DNA of 39,415 nucleotides, taken from the NCBI GenBank assembly GCA_018064665.1, contig JAGHUV010000030.1, forward strand, positions 1-39,415. Direction: 5' to 3'. Source of the DNA: Candidatus Crickella caballi (GTDB taxonomy: Bacteria > Bacillota > Clostridia > Peptostreptococcales > Anaerovoracaceae). Shown here piece by piece: positions 16,988 through 28,746 of the stretch. The notes under the pieces were generated by a model. That model was not told where the DNA came from, ran no database searches, and worked only from the letters and a program-made list of their open reading frames with translations. Each line of letters opens with the position of its first letter. The first letter of the stretch is position 1. A program made the position numbers and the translations under genes.

Positions 16988-19300
16988 ATGTTAAGAAGGA
17001 GAATGTTTGCATATTCGATATATCTGAGCTGCGGTATTGTTTCCGCGTATTTTATTCTGGAAGCAGAGAAGCTTATCTGGGGGTCTTTCTTTTTAGTTTC
17101 TCTTGAGTTAATTCTGCTTAGAATCGGAATTGATGACATCTGTGTCGACGCAGAACTTGAAAGAAAAATCCTGACTTGCTTTATGATTTCCGGCTTTATG
17201 CTGTTTACATTCAAATCCATTTCTATGAATGGCAGCCTGTACAACGAGGAAGGAGTAATACAAAGTCCATCGGAAATTACCAAGGTAACCGGTGTTGTAA
17301 GAAGAATTGAAGAGAAGGACGATGGCTGCAGATTTATAATCAGACCTGAGTCAATCAAGGGTGTTAAGCAGATTCAGGTATCGTATTATGACGATCCTGA
17401 ATTATTATCTGATATATATTCATTGCCGGGAGCGGAGATAACAGTATACGGTGAGCTTAAAGTCCCGGAAGCTGCTTCGAACTTCGGCTGCTTCAATTAC
17501 AGACTCTATATGTACTCACACAACATAAGATTTACTATGTCTGCAAAATATATAGATTTAATTGCAGCGTCTGATTCTGTTTACTGGAATTACAGAAAAT
17601 ATATTTGCAGGACAAGGGACTTGTTTCTGTCCTATTTTGATGAGGAGGAAAGAGGCTTCATCAAGGGGGTAATATTCGGCGATAAGTCAGATATCAGCGA
17701 TGATACAATAAATGAATTTAATGAAAATTCAACAGGGCATATTCTGGCTGTAAGCGGCCTTCATATTGGCTTTCTGTTTGCACTCCTCAAGGTGCTTACC
17801 GGGAAGAGAAGAAGCAGGATAACTTCAGGTATTGTAATTCTGGTCGTCTTCCTATATGGAGAAATGACAGCCTGGAGCCCCTCAACAATACGAGCGGTAA
17901 CAGTTGCAAGTCTCAGCCTTTGTCATATATATTTCGAGAAACCCTTTGATCTGCTTTCGGCAATAAGCACTTCAGCAGTTCTGATACTAATTTCCAATCC
18001 GTACCAGCTTTTCAGCAGCGGATTTCAAATGTCATTACTTGCATTGCTCGGTATATGTTTCCTGACCGAGCCGATTTCACACTTTACAGGAGAAGGCGTA
18101 GCCGTACTGCTTGCTGTTCAGATAGCTGTGACCCCGGTTATTATCTATTATTTCTGTGGCTTTAATCCTATTTCCATATTTATAAATATACCGATTATCT
18201 TCCTTGCATCAATACTTGTTCCTTTTACGATAATATTACTTATGTTAACTGCTTTTAGCGTGCACATACCGGCTGTCTTTATTACCGCAATGGAAGGTTT
18301 GGCCGATTCTATAGTCCGTATTAACAGGATATTGAATTTTGAAGGGTGCTTTTTCAGCAATATCAAGGTAGTAAGTACCGGTCTGATTGTGCTTCTTTAT
18401 ATATTACTTTTCTTCATAAGCTCGGAATGGTTCAGAGTCATGATTATCAGAGGCAATATAGAAGCAATTCTGAGATGCATTCCATGTATTTTAATTCCTG
18501 TAATGTGCATCAGTGTTATGACCTTTAACATTTTTCAGAATGATGAAATAATATTTGTTTCGGTCGGACAGGGGGACTCGGTACATATAAGTGCTGACGG
18601 GCACAATATACTGATAGATGGTGGAGGAAGTGAAAACTACAATGTAGGTGAAAATATACTTAAGCAATATCTGCTTAAGAATGGAGTGAACAGGCTTGAC
18701 CTGGCTCTTCTTACACACCTTCATACAGATCATTATCTCGGTATATTTCAGCTAAATAATGTTTTTCCAATCGGAAAGATAGGCATACCTTACGCATACT
18801 CGGAAGCCGATGACCTTCCGGATAACGCTTTGGTGATAAGAGAGAAGTACAGCATCAATATGTCGGATGATGTGAGGGTAGATGTAATATGGCCGATTGA
18901 ATCTACTGGCACAGTAACAAACTCAGATGAAGCCAATGAAAACAACACGGTATATATGATATATTATGGCGATTTCAAAATACTTGTCACCGGCGACCTT
19001 ATCGAAGAGGATGAGCATGAAATGATAAGCTATTACAGAGAAAGCGACATTTTGAAAGCAGATATACTGAAGGTCGGGCATCATGGAAGCAAGACAAGCA
19101 CAAGTGAGGAATTCCTTGATGCCGTTGATCCTGAGATAGCAGTCATCCAGGTTGGGCTAAATAACATGTACGGACATCCGGCGAAGCAGACTCTCACAAG
19201 GCTTTCCGATAGGGGAATTAAAATATACAGAACGGATATTAATGGAGAAGTTGGCTTAGACCTGCGAAAGAAATCAATACATGTAGATACGATGCACTGA
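16988..19300 (+). CDS. comEC: DNA uptake channel ComEC/Rec2
   Basis: A 770-residue polytopic protein with the full ComEC layout. N-terminal hydrophobic segments and a DUF4131-like soluble part (about 1-200) come first, then the competence domain with the conserved HILAVSGLHIG motif and multiple membrane helices (about 240-510). A C-terminal metallo-beta-lactamase domain shows THLHTDH (His577, His579, Asp581, His582) and VGHHGSKTS. It forms the channel that brings single-stranded transforming DNA into the cytoplasm. comEA is not in the window. The start is uncertain: ATG 16988 has no ribosome site, while the in-frame ATG at 17003 has AAGAAGGAG but only one base of spacing. TAATAT ends 6 nt before 16988, so the mRNA may be leaderless. 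Confidence 0.93.
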   Translation: MLRRRMFAYSIYLSCGIVSAYFILEAEKLIWGSFFLVSLELILLRIGIDDICVDAELERKILTCFMISGFMLFTFKSISMNGSLYNEEGVIQSPSEITKVTGVVRRIEEKDDGCRFIIRPESIKGVKQIQVSYYDDPELLSDIYSLPGAEITVYGELKVPEAASNFGCFNYRLYMYSHNIRFTMSAKYIDLIAASDSVYWNYRKYICRTRDLFLSYFDEEERGFIKGVIFGDKSDISDDTINEFNENSTGHILAVSGLHIGFLFALLKVLTGKRRSRITSGIVILVVFLYGEMTAWSPSTIRAVTVASLSLCHIYFEKPFDLLSAISTSAVLILISNPYQLFSSGFQMSLLALLGICFLTEPISHFTGEGVAVLLAVQIAVTPVIIYYFCGFNPISIFINIPIIFLASILVPFTIILLMLTAFSVHIPAVFITAMEGLADSIVRINRILNFEGCFFSNIKVVSTGLIVLLYILLFFISSEWFRVMIIRGNIEAILRCIPCILIPVMCISVMTFNIFQNDEIIFVSVGQGDSVHISADGHNILIDGGGSENYNVGENILKQYLLKNGVNRLDLALLTHLHTDHYLGIFQLNNVFPIGKIGIPYAYSEADDLPDNALVIREKYSINMSDDVRVDVIWPIESTGTVTNSDEANENNTVYMIYYGDFKILVTGDLIEEDEHEMISYYRESDILKADILKVGHHGSKTSTSEEFLDAVDPEIAVIQVGLNNMYGHPAKQTLTRLSDRGIKIYRTDINGEVGLDLRKKSIHVDTMH

Positions 19301-19305
19301 AAATA

Positions 19306-19314
19306 TGTTACAAT
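19306..19314 (+). promoter_or_regulatory. Extended -10 element directly before holA
   Basis: TGTTACAAT (19306-19314) combines TGn with a 5/6 match to TATAAT and is followed by 6 nt and then the holA ATG at 19321. The predicted transcription start coincides with the A of the ATG. No convincing -35 is seen. Confidence 0.45.
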
Positions 19315-19320
19315 AACGAC

Positions 19321-20340
19321 ATGGCATATATAGATTTTGTAAATGATTTCAAGAAAGAATTATGTAAGGACGTCCTCTTCTTATATGGAGCAGAGGACTA
19401 TCTTATAGACTGGGCTCTCTACATGGTAATTGCCAGATATGTTGATGACGACAGTCGCAATGTTGACGTGCAGTATATAGACGGAAGCACCTGCTCGGCA
19501 GCAGACATAATGGGAGCTGCGAGAGCATATTCTATGTTCTCGGACCGCAGAGTTATAGTGGTTCAGAACTATCTTTCTCTGTACCATAAAAGAGTGGATC
19601 CTAATGATGATGCGCTCCTCGAAATCTGCGGCAACGGATTGGATTCTTCTGTTGTCGTATTTACTCTGGACAGCAAGTATTCATCCGATATAAACGCATA
19701 TGCCAGGAAGCTTATCAAGGCGGCATCCGCATATGAATTTGCCAGACTTGATAAAGCAGACCTGCAAGGCTTTATCAATAAGAGAGTTCACAAGGCCGGA
19801 AAGCTTCTGGGACACAGGGAGATGAATCATCTTATTGACCTATCGGGATATTATTTTAAGGAAAGCGATTATTCACTTGCCAAGCTTGACAGGGATCTTG
19901 AAAAGATAACCGGAGCCTGTGAAGGCGACCGTATTACTGTCGAACTTATAGAGGACCTGCTCGTTGGAGAGAAGGATAAATATGTATTCAATCTTGTGGA
20001 CGCATTGATGGCAGGAGACAAAGGCAAAGCTATGGAGGTTGCTGAAACAGTAATTCGCGAAGAAGACGGCGCGATGCCGGTGCTTGCGCTTCTGACAAAG
20101 CAGTTTGAAATAATGTATGATTCGCTTGAGCTTTCACGCAGAGGAATGACAGTCTCCGAAATGGCAAAACATACGGGCGTAAACGAGTTCAGATTCAAGA
20201 AGGCTTTTCAGTCGGCAAGATCCTTCAACAGCGACAAGCTGAAGGAGATACTTATCAATGCATATAACATTGATCGAGACATAAAAACAGGCAACATCGA
20301 TAAAGACGTTGCCTTTGAACTGTTAATTGTCGGTGTTTGA
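19321..20340 (+). CDS. holA: DNA polymerase III delta subunit
   Basis: A 339-residue clamp-loader delta subunit. It opens the sliding clamp for loading on primed DNA. The N-terminal AAA+-like fold begins with VLFLYGAEDYLID, the family's usual opening; delta carries no working Walker A. It continues through SMFSDRRVIVVQNY to a C-terminal collar domain (LALLTKQFEIMYDSLEL, VNEFRFKKAFQSAR). It follows comEC as in Bacillus. There is no Shine-Dalgarno. Its last 18 bases overlap the 3' end of recN on the other strand, and the recN terminator hairpin lies within its final codons (about 323-331). Confidence 0.92.
   Translation: MAYIDFVNDFKKELCKDVLFLYGAEDYLIDWALYMVIARYVDDDSRNVDVQYIDGSTCSAADIMGAARAYSMFSDRRVIVVQNYLSLYHKRVDPNDDALLEICGNGLDSSVVVFTLDSKYSSDINAYARKLIKAASAYEFARLDKADLQGFINKRVHKAGKLLGHREMNHLIDLSGYYFKESDYSLAKLDRDLEKITGACEGDRITVELIEDLLVGEKDKYVFNLVDALMAGDKGKAMEVAETVIREEDGAMPVLALLTKQFEIMYDSLELSRRGMTVSEMAKHTGVNEFRFKKAFQSARSFNSDKLKEILINAYNIDRDIKTGNIDKDVAFELLIVGV
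20283..20314 (-). terminator. recN terminator embedded in the holA coding sequence
   Basis: On the minus strand the arms at 20314-20305 and 20298-20289 pair over 10 bp (one G-U) with a 6-nt loop and are followed by TTTTT (20287-20283). On the plus strand the same arms have an A-C mismatch and no T-run, so the signal is minus-strand specific. It lies 9 nt beyond the recN stop codon. Confidence 0.75.
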
Positions 20341-21945
20341 TATAAGCTCCCGAGCAGCTTCGAGTGCATTTCCTGAATCGGCTGAACCGCTGAACAGGGT
20401 AGCGACCATGCGGACTTTGCCGTCTGCATCGAGATGTTGGATTTCTGTCTGAGATTTGCCGGCGAACGTATCCTTGGTGATAAGATAATTGTTGCGTCCG
20501 TAAGCTGCAATCTGAGGAAGGTGAGTAATGCAGAGTATCTGATGATGCTCTGCTATTTCTTTTAACTTCTTTCCTACAACAAGTGCTGTTCTTCCGCTGA
20601 TACCTGTATCTATTTCATCGAATATCATGGTTTCTACATTGTCGGAATCTCCGATAATGTGCTTGAAAGCGAGCATGATACGAGATATTTCACCGCCGGA
20701 GGCTATTCTCGTCAATGGCATAAGCGGCTCTCCGGGATTGGTTGAAATTAGGAATTCCACTTTGTCATATCCGAGAGGACCGATTTCTGCGGTCTTTTCA
20801 ATGTTGATTCTGAAATCAGAGTTTGCAAAATCAAGGTCTCTCAACTCGCTCATTACGGCAGATTCAAGTCTTGAAGCAATAATATGTCTGATTTCACTTA
20901 CGTGTTCAGCCTGTTCTTCCAATGCAGCGTATTTATGATGAGCAAGCTCCGAAAGACGGTTTTTCTCGTAGTCGAAATTCTGAATCATATTAAGCTTGGA
21001 TTCAAGCTCCCTGCCATAGATTATTATTTCATCTACAGACTTGCCATACTTTCTCTTGGCGTCTTCTATTGCACTTAATCTTGATGATACATTGTCCAGA
21101 TCCTCTTCAGAGAAGGTGAGTGAGGAGGACATATCTCTGAGTCTTCCGGATACATCTTCGAGCTGATAATAAATATCCTGAATCTGTGAGGACATGTTGG
21201 TAAGCTCTTCACTGTAATTTGCAACCGAAAGCAGCTCGTTTGTTATTCTGTTCAGACAGGTCAGTACAGAATTGTCGGCTTCGTGAATCATCTCATAGGA
21301 TGTGTTGACAGAAGAGTATATTTTCTCACTGTTCTTCATTACGTCGAGCTGATCCGAAAGCTCTTCATCCTCATGAGGCACAAGGTCTAGACTGCTTATA
21401 TAGTTGTATTCGAACTGATAATAGTCCTTCTGCTGCTTTGCAGTAGCTTCGGCGCGAAGCAGATCCTCGTATTCCTTCTGAGCCGTTCTGTATTCAGAAT
21501 AAAGAGCGCCAAGCTTATCCAGCTCAGGTGTAATCTGATCCGCATGAAAGCTGTCCGTAATCGTAATATGATTATCCGGATCAAGTATCTGCTGATTGTC
21601 ATACTGACCGTGAATATCGACAAAATCAGCGCAGAACTCTCTTAGCTTGGCAAGTGTTACAAGTTCACCGTTAAGCTTGGATGTGCTCTTGCCATTAGCA
21701 AGAATCTCTCTGGAGATAATAACTTCTTCTCCGTTCTTGTCTCCGGCAATCTGAATGACCGCTTTGTCCGAACCTGTTCGAACAAGGGACGTGTCGGCTC
21801 TTCCTCCAAGAACAGTGCTTATAGCCTGTACAAGGACCGATTTACCTGCACCTGTCTCACCGGTTATCACATTAAGCGAATCCCCAAGATCAAAAGAGAT
21901 GTGTTCAATTGTTGCAAAGTTATCTACAATTATCTGATTAAGCAT
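20323..21945 (-). CDS. recN: DNA repair protein RecN
   Basis: A 540-residue SMC-like ATPase that acts early in double-strand-break repair. Walker A is GETGAGKS (29-36, Lys35) near the N-terminus. A long coiled-coil middle follows, then the ABC signature ASGGEISRIMLAF and Walker B MIFDEIDTG. The ATG at 21945 has GAGG 5 nt upstream and matches the family start MLNQIxVxNFA; the longer frame to 22029 would overlap argR. It lies 13 nt behind argR, the same order as ahrC-recN in Bacillus. Confidence 0.95.
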   Translation of the reverse strand: MLNQIIVDNFATIEHISFDLGDSLNVITGETGAGKSVLVQAISTVLGGRADTSLVRTGSDKAVIQIAGDKNGEEVIISREILANGKSTSKLNGELVTLAKLREFCADFVDIHGQYDNQQILDPDNHITITDSFHADQITPELDKLGALYSEYRTAQKEYEDLLRAEATAKQQKDYYQFEYNYISSLDLVPHEDEELSDQLDVMKNSEKIYSSVNTSYEMIHEADNSVLTCLNRITNELLSVANYSEELTNMSSQIQDIYYQLEDVSGRLRDMSSSLTFSEEDLDNVSSRLSAIEDAKRKYGKSVDEIIIYGRELESKLNMIQNFDYEKNRLSELAHHKYAALEEQAEHVSEIRHIIASRLESAVMSELRDLDFANSDFRINIEKTAEIGPLGYDKVEFLISTNPGEPLMPLTRIASGGEISRIMLAFKHIIGDSDNVETMIFDEIDTGISGRTALVVGKKLKEIAEHHQILCITHLPQIAAYGRNNYLITKDTFAGKSQTEIQHLDADGKVRMVATLFSGSADSGNALEAARELISNTDN

Positions 21946-21958
21946 ATTTACCTCAAAA

Positions 21959-22420
21959 TCAGTACTCTGACTTGTTGATAATTCTATCAAAGGTTGAAAG
22001 AATCTCTGGAACGTTGTCCTCGTAATCAACTACGATAAGCATGGTATTGTCTCCGCAAACACAGCCCACGATGTGTTCGAAGTTCAGGCAGTCGATTGCT
22101 TCGCCTGCAGCACTTCCGCAACCTGAGAGGGTCTTAACTACGATGATATTCTGCGCACCTACATAAGAAAGAGTAGTCTCGCGGAAAATCTTAATAAATC
22201 TCTCGGAAATAGGGCGGTCATCGTAATTTCCTGCAACGTATTTATTCTTGCCTGACTTGGAGTGACCTTTAATGAGCTGCAGCTCTTTAATATCTCTTGA
22301 TATAGTGGCCTGAGTTACATCATAACCGGCTTCTCTAAGATAATCCTGCAGCTGATCCTGTGTTTCAACTTCCTTTGTTTTAATGATCTCAAGGATCTTA
22401 TTCTGTCTTGATACTCTCAT
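21959..22420 (-). CDS. argR: Arginine repressor ArgR
   Basis: A 153-residue ArgR/AhrC, the hexameric arginine-responsive regulator of arginine synthesis and breakdown. The N-terminal winged helix contains TQATISRDI (37-45). The C-terminal oligomerisation domain has SGCGSAAGEAID and GCVCGDNT. The second Asp of the usual GDDT arginine-binding motif is Asn125 here, while Asp124 is kept. The ATG at 22420 is preceded by a GGAGGA site. An extended -10 and an ARG-box-like sequence lie upstream, which fits autoregulation. Confidence 0.93.
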   Translation of the reverse strand: MRVSRQNKILEIIKTKEVETQDQLQDYLREAGYDVTQATISRDIKELQLIKGHSKSGKNKYVAGNYDDRPISERFIKIFRETTLSYVGAQNIIVVKTLSGCGSAAGEAIDCLNFEHIVGCVCGDNTMLIVVDYEDNVPEILSTFDRIINKSEY

Positions 22421-22457
22421 ATTTTCCTCCGACATTTTCATCCTTAAATGTACCAAA

Positions 22458-22466
22458 ATTATAGCA
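22458..22466 (-). promoter_or_regulatory. Extended -10 promoter of argR-recN
   Basis: On the minus strand the sequence reads TGCTATAAT, a perfect extended -10 (TGC 22466-22464, TATAAT 22463-22458), 38 nt before the argR ATG. No good -35 is seen at 16-18 nt, as expected for an extended -10 promoter. Confidence 0.7.
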
Positions 22467-22480
22467 TATAGATACGATGC

Positions 22481-22498
22481 TCTGCATAAAAATCAAAA
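22481..22498. promoter_or_regulatory. ARG-box-like operator upstream of argR
   Basis: TCTGCATAAAAATCAAAA resembles the ArgR operator pattern (TNTGNAT, four A/T, ATTCA), lacking one base of the second half-site. It lies at the -35 position of the argR promoter, where binding would repress. Single half-sites are easy to find by chance in AT-rich DNA. Confidence 0.35.
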
Positions 22499-22544
22499 AT
22501 AAGTTTATAAATGTCGATTTGTATGCAAAAAACGTCGCTTTATA

Positions 22545-22567
22545 AAAAATCGAACAAAAATCGAACA
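22545..22567. repeat. Direct repeat, 11-bp period, in the argR-ruvC intergenic region
   Basis: AAAAATCGAACA occurs at 22545-22556 and again at 22556-22567, one helical turn apart and sharing one base. It ends at the -35 of the ruvC promoter. TGTCGATTT at 22512-22520 is a partial inverted copy. The repeats are not the GAAC-N4-GTTC palindrome of Gram-positive LexA. Confidence 0.6.
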
Positions 22568-22597
22568 TAGACAATCAAGTGTATTTAGTGGTAGAAT
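22568..22597 (+). promoter_or_regulatory. Promoter of the ruvC operon
   Basis: TAGACA (22568-22573, 5/6 to TTGACA) and TAGAAT (22592-22597) are spaced by 18 nt, with TGG directly before the -10. The hexamer ends 6 nt before the ruvC ATG, so the transcript probably starts at or next to the start codon. Confidence 0.65.
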
Positions 22598-22603
22598 AAA
22601 CGC

Positions 22604-23089
22604 ATGAGAATATTGGGAATTGACCCTGGATATGCCATTATGGGATATGGGGTTTTGGACTACATCGGGAATAAATTTACAGCTGTCAAATACGGTTCTA
22701 TAACGACGGATGCGCATACTCCGAACGAGGAGAGACTCAAGATTCTGTATGATGAGCTTTCTGAGGTTATAAGGGAATATAAGCCGGATGAAGCATCTAT
22801 AGAGGAGCTTTTCTACAACACGAATGCAACTACGGCTATCATGGTCGGAGAGGCAAGAGGAATTGCTATGCTTGCCTGTGTGCAGAACAACGTCAGAATA
22901 TCCGAATATACGCCTCTTCAGATCAAGAGTGCACTTACCGGATACGGAAGAGCTGACAAGAAGCAGGTTCAGGCTATGGTTAAGATGATACTCGGACTTT
23001 CCGAGGTTCCTAAGCCTGACGACACAGCCGATGCTATTGCGGCAGCTATATGTCATGCGCATAACAACGGTGGCAGAAGACCGAGATAG
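22604..23089 (+). CDS. ruvC: Holliday junction endonuclease RuvC
   Basis: A 161-residue RuvC, the resolvase that cuts Holliday junctions. The RNase H-like fold opens with MRILGIDPGYAIMGYG (catalytic Asp7). Further acidic residues are Glu67 in SIEELF and Asp140 and Asp143 in KPDDTADA. There is no Shine-Dalgarno in front of the ATG, only the promoter -10, suggesting a leaderless message. It leads ruvA, ruvB, queA, tgt and the rlmD-like gene, all closely spaced. Confidence 0.96.
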   Translation: MRILGIDPGYAIMGYGVLDYIGNKFTAVKYGSITTDAHTPNEERLKILYDELSEVIREYKPDEASIEELFYNTNATTAIMVGEARGIAMLACVQNNVRISEYTPLQIKSALTGYGRADKKQVQAMVKMILGLSEVPKPDDTADAIAAAICHAHNNGGRRPR

Positions 23090-23098
23090 AGGAGCAAT

Positions 23099-23698
23099 AT
23101 GATTAGATACATAAAGGGTGAATATTTATACTATGATTCGGGTGCGATCGTCGTCGAGACATCCGGAGGAATTGGTTTCAGAATAAACGTATCAGATACT
23201 TCGAGCCTCCTTACAGCAAGAGAGGGAGATATCATCGAGGTATATACATACCTTCAGGTCAAGGAAGACGGAATGTCGCTCTATGGATTCTCAGACAGCG
23301 AAGGTCTTAAGCTTTTCGAGATGCTTATCAGTGTAAACGGTGTAGGACCTAAGGCGGGACTTGCCATAATGTCACTTGGCACACCTAACCAGATCAAAGC
23401 AATCATTGCTGCCAAGGATGCCGCATCGGTATCAATGGCTCAGGGAGTCGGTAAGAAAACCGCGGAGCGAGTAATTCTTGAACTCAACGACAAAGTAAGC
23501 GTACTTCCTATCGATGAAGAGCCTGCAGGTGTTATCGGCACAAGACCTGATTCCAGTGCAGAGAGAACGGAAGCTGTAACAGCGCTTACCACATTGGGAT
23601 ACAGCAAGAGAGAGGCCGAGCAGGCTGTAGGTGCTGTAACAGAGGATAATCTTAAGACTGAAGAATACGTACGCAAAGCGTTGAAATACCTATTATAA
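23099..23698 (+). CDS. ruvA: Holliday junction DNA-binding subunit RuvA
   Basis: A 199-residue RuvA. The N-terminal OB domain (about 1-63) begins MIRYIKGEYLYYDSGAIVVE. Two helix-hairpin-helix motifs follow, VNGVGPKAG from residue 79 and QGVGKKTAERV from residue 115. The C-terminal domain (about 150-199), which contacts RuvB, contains ALTTLGYSKREAEQAV. RuvA tetramers hold the junction while RuvB pumps DNA. GAGGAG precedes the ATG, 9 nt after ruvC. Confidence 0.96.
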   Translation: MIRYIKGEYLYYDSGAIVVETSGGIGFRINVSDTSSLLTAREGDIIEVYTYLQVKEDGMSLYGFSDSEGLKLFEMLISVNGVGPKAGLAIMSLGTPNQIKAIIAAKDAASVSMAQGVGKKTAERVILELNDKVSVLPIDEEPAGVIGTRPDSSAERTEAVTALTTLGYSKREAEQAVGAVTEDNLKTEEYVRKALKYLL

Positions 23699-23710
23699 AC
23701 AGGAGCAGAT

Positions 23711-24745
23711 ATGTCGGAGCATATTACACAGGCGCAGGCAAGACCTAGCGAACTGAACGGCGAGCTGACTTTAAGACCGCAGTATTTAAGCGAATATTGC
23801 GGACAGACCGCAACCAAGAATAATCTTTCAATTTATATAGAGGCAGCCAAAATGAGAGGCGAGCCTCTTGATCATGTGCTTTTTTACGGTCCTCCGGGAC
23901 TGGGCAAGACTACTCTTGCGGGCATAATCGCCAACGAGCTTGGTGTAGATATCAAGGTTACTTCAGGTCCAGCAATCGGAAGAGCCGGAGATCTTGCAGC
24001 AATTCTTACCAATCTCAATGACAATGACGTGCTGTTTATAGACGAAATCCACAGAATGAACCGTTCCGTAGAAGAGGTTCTGTATTCCGCTATGGAGGAT
24101 TATGCTCTGGACATTATTATCGGCAAAGGTCCTGCTGCCAGATCGCTTCGTATAGATATAGCCAAATTTACACTTATAGGTGCAACGACGAGAGCCGGAA
24201 GCCTGTCGGGTCCGCTCAGAGACCGTTTTGGCATAGTAGAGAAGTTTGAATTCTATACCGAACAGGAAATCAAAGACATTTTATTCAGAACAGCCAATGT
24301 GCTCGGCATAGATATAGATGATGAATCTCTGACAGAGCTTGCCAAGAGATCAAGAGGAACACCTCGTATTGGTAACAGACTTCTCAAGAGAGTTAGAGAC
24401 TTCTCAGCTGTAATAAGCAATGGTGATGTGGATATTAACATCACAAGAAAAGCACTTGATGCGCTCGGAGTCGATGAGCTTGGTCTTGAAAAGCTCGACA
24501 GAGATATACTTGAGACCATTATCAGAAACTTTAACGGTGGTCCTGTCGGGATCGAGACTATTGCTTCTGCGATCGGAGAAGAAAGAGTAACGCTTGAAGA
24601 TGCCAACGAGCCATATCTTATTCAGGCAGGTCTGATATACAGAACTCAGAAAGGTAGAGTTGCAAGCAAAGCCGCATATGAACATCTCGGATTTATGGAT
24701 CTTTACAAGGAGCCTGAATCCGAACAGATAAGAATGGAAGTATAA
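23711..24745 (+). CDS. ruvB: Holliday junction branch-migration ATPase RuvB
   Basis: A 344-residue AAA+ helicase. Walker A is GPPGLGKTT (Lys66) and Walker B is DEIHR from Asp111. GATTRAG forms the sensor region, the arginine finger is in PLRDRFG, and the C-terminal winged helix contains [15 protein letters not shown]. Length and motif order match the family closely. GGAGC precedes the ATG. Its stop codon is directly followed by the queA start with no spacer. Confidence 0.97.
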   Translation: MSEHITQAQARPSELNGELTLRPQYLSEYCGQTATKNNLSIYIEAAKMRGEPLDHVLFYGPPGLGKTTLAGIIANELGVDIKVTSGPAIGRAGDLAAILTNLNDNDVLFIDEIHRMNRSVEEVLYSAMEDYALDIIIGKGPAARSLRIDIAKFTLIGATTRAGSLSGPLRDRFGIVEKFEFYTEQEIKDILFRTANVLGIDIDDESLTELAKRSRGTPRIGNRLLKRVRDFSAVISNGDVDINITRKALDALGVDELGLEKLDRDILETIIRNFNGGPVGIETIASAIGEERVTLEDANEPYLIQAGLIYRTQKGRVASKAAYEHLGFMDLYKEPESEQIRMEV

Positions 24746-28117
<3,372 letters not shown>

Positions 28118-28171
28118 AACAGCTTTTTAGATATTTAGTTAATAAAACGTGTAATTGATAGGTTATTAATA

Positions 28172-28679
28172 ATGAAAATAGTAACTGCCTTATTAGGCAT
28201 TGCATTTCTGATACTTGTAACTGTTAGTATTTTCTTTATGTATGAGAATGCCGGAATGCATGTTGATTGGTGCCATTATATGCGGAATAATTGCAGCAAG
28301 GAGACAACCTCCATATGATAGAGATTACATTATTATTCTCGGATGTGGCATTTCCAGAGATGGTTCATTGCTTCCTCTTATTAGAGGACGTGTAGACAGA
28401 GCTATCGATTTTTACAACAAGCAATTAGCACAGACCGGAAAAAGGCGGTTTTCGTTCCATCCGGAGGACAGGGTGATGATGAGATTATCTCTGAAGGAGA
28501 GGCGATAAGAAATTACCTAATATCCAAAAATCGCATTATCTACAACCAAGTATCATGTATTTAGAAGTGGTATTGCATTCGTTAGAGAGTTTATCGGTCT
28601 GATTGTAAGTGAATGGAAGCATCATATTATCATGATGACGATTATATGTGTGGCACTTGCGGGCATTATCCTGATTTAA
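28172..28679 (+). pseudogene. Decayed YdcF/DUF218-family membrane protein gene
   Basis: Pieces of one protein appear in alternating frames. The frame of 28172 gives a hydrophobic start (MKIVTALLGIAFLILV). The frame of 28242 gives PPYDRDYIIILGCGISRDGS and RGRVDRAIDFY. After a shift near 28445 the first frame gives FVPSGGQGDDEIISEGEAI. After a deletion near 28540 the second frame returns with TTKYHVFRSGIAF, joined directly to VREFIGLIVSEW and a last hydrophobic helix ending at TAA 28677-28679. These are the DUF218 motifs (YdcF, SanA, ElyC) in correct order. Relative to intact members about 35-40 codons appear lost before TTKYHVF and about 20 before VREFIG. At least two frameshifts and two deletions make function very unlikely. 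Confidence 0.85.
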
Positions 28680-28711
28680 AATGTCTCGACAGAAAGAATA
28701 GATTAAAGCTC

Positions 28712-28740
28712 TTGCTTTTAAAAAGTAATCATATTATAAT
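28712..28740 (+). promoter_or_regulatory. Promoter of the candidate small RNA
   Basis: A perfect TATAAT (28735-28740) lies 17 nt after TTGCTT (28712-28717), a half-match to the -35 consensus. Initiation would be near 28747. No ORF follows before the terminator at 28796. Confidence 0.5.
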
Positions 28741-28746
28741 CATTTT

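Noticed and set aside
22545-22567. LexA (SOS) box upstream of ruvC
   Set aside because: Only CGAACA direct repeats are present; the inverted GTTC half of the Gram-positive SOS box is absent.
22505-23062. 185-residue minus-strand frame opposite ruvC
   Set aside because: Shadow of ruvC; it would also cross the ruvC promoter region.
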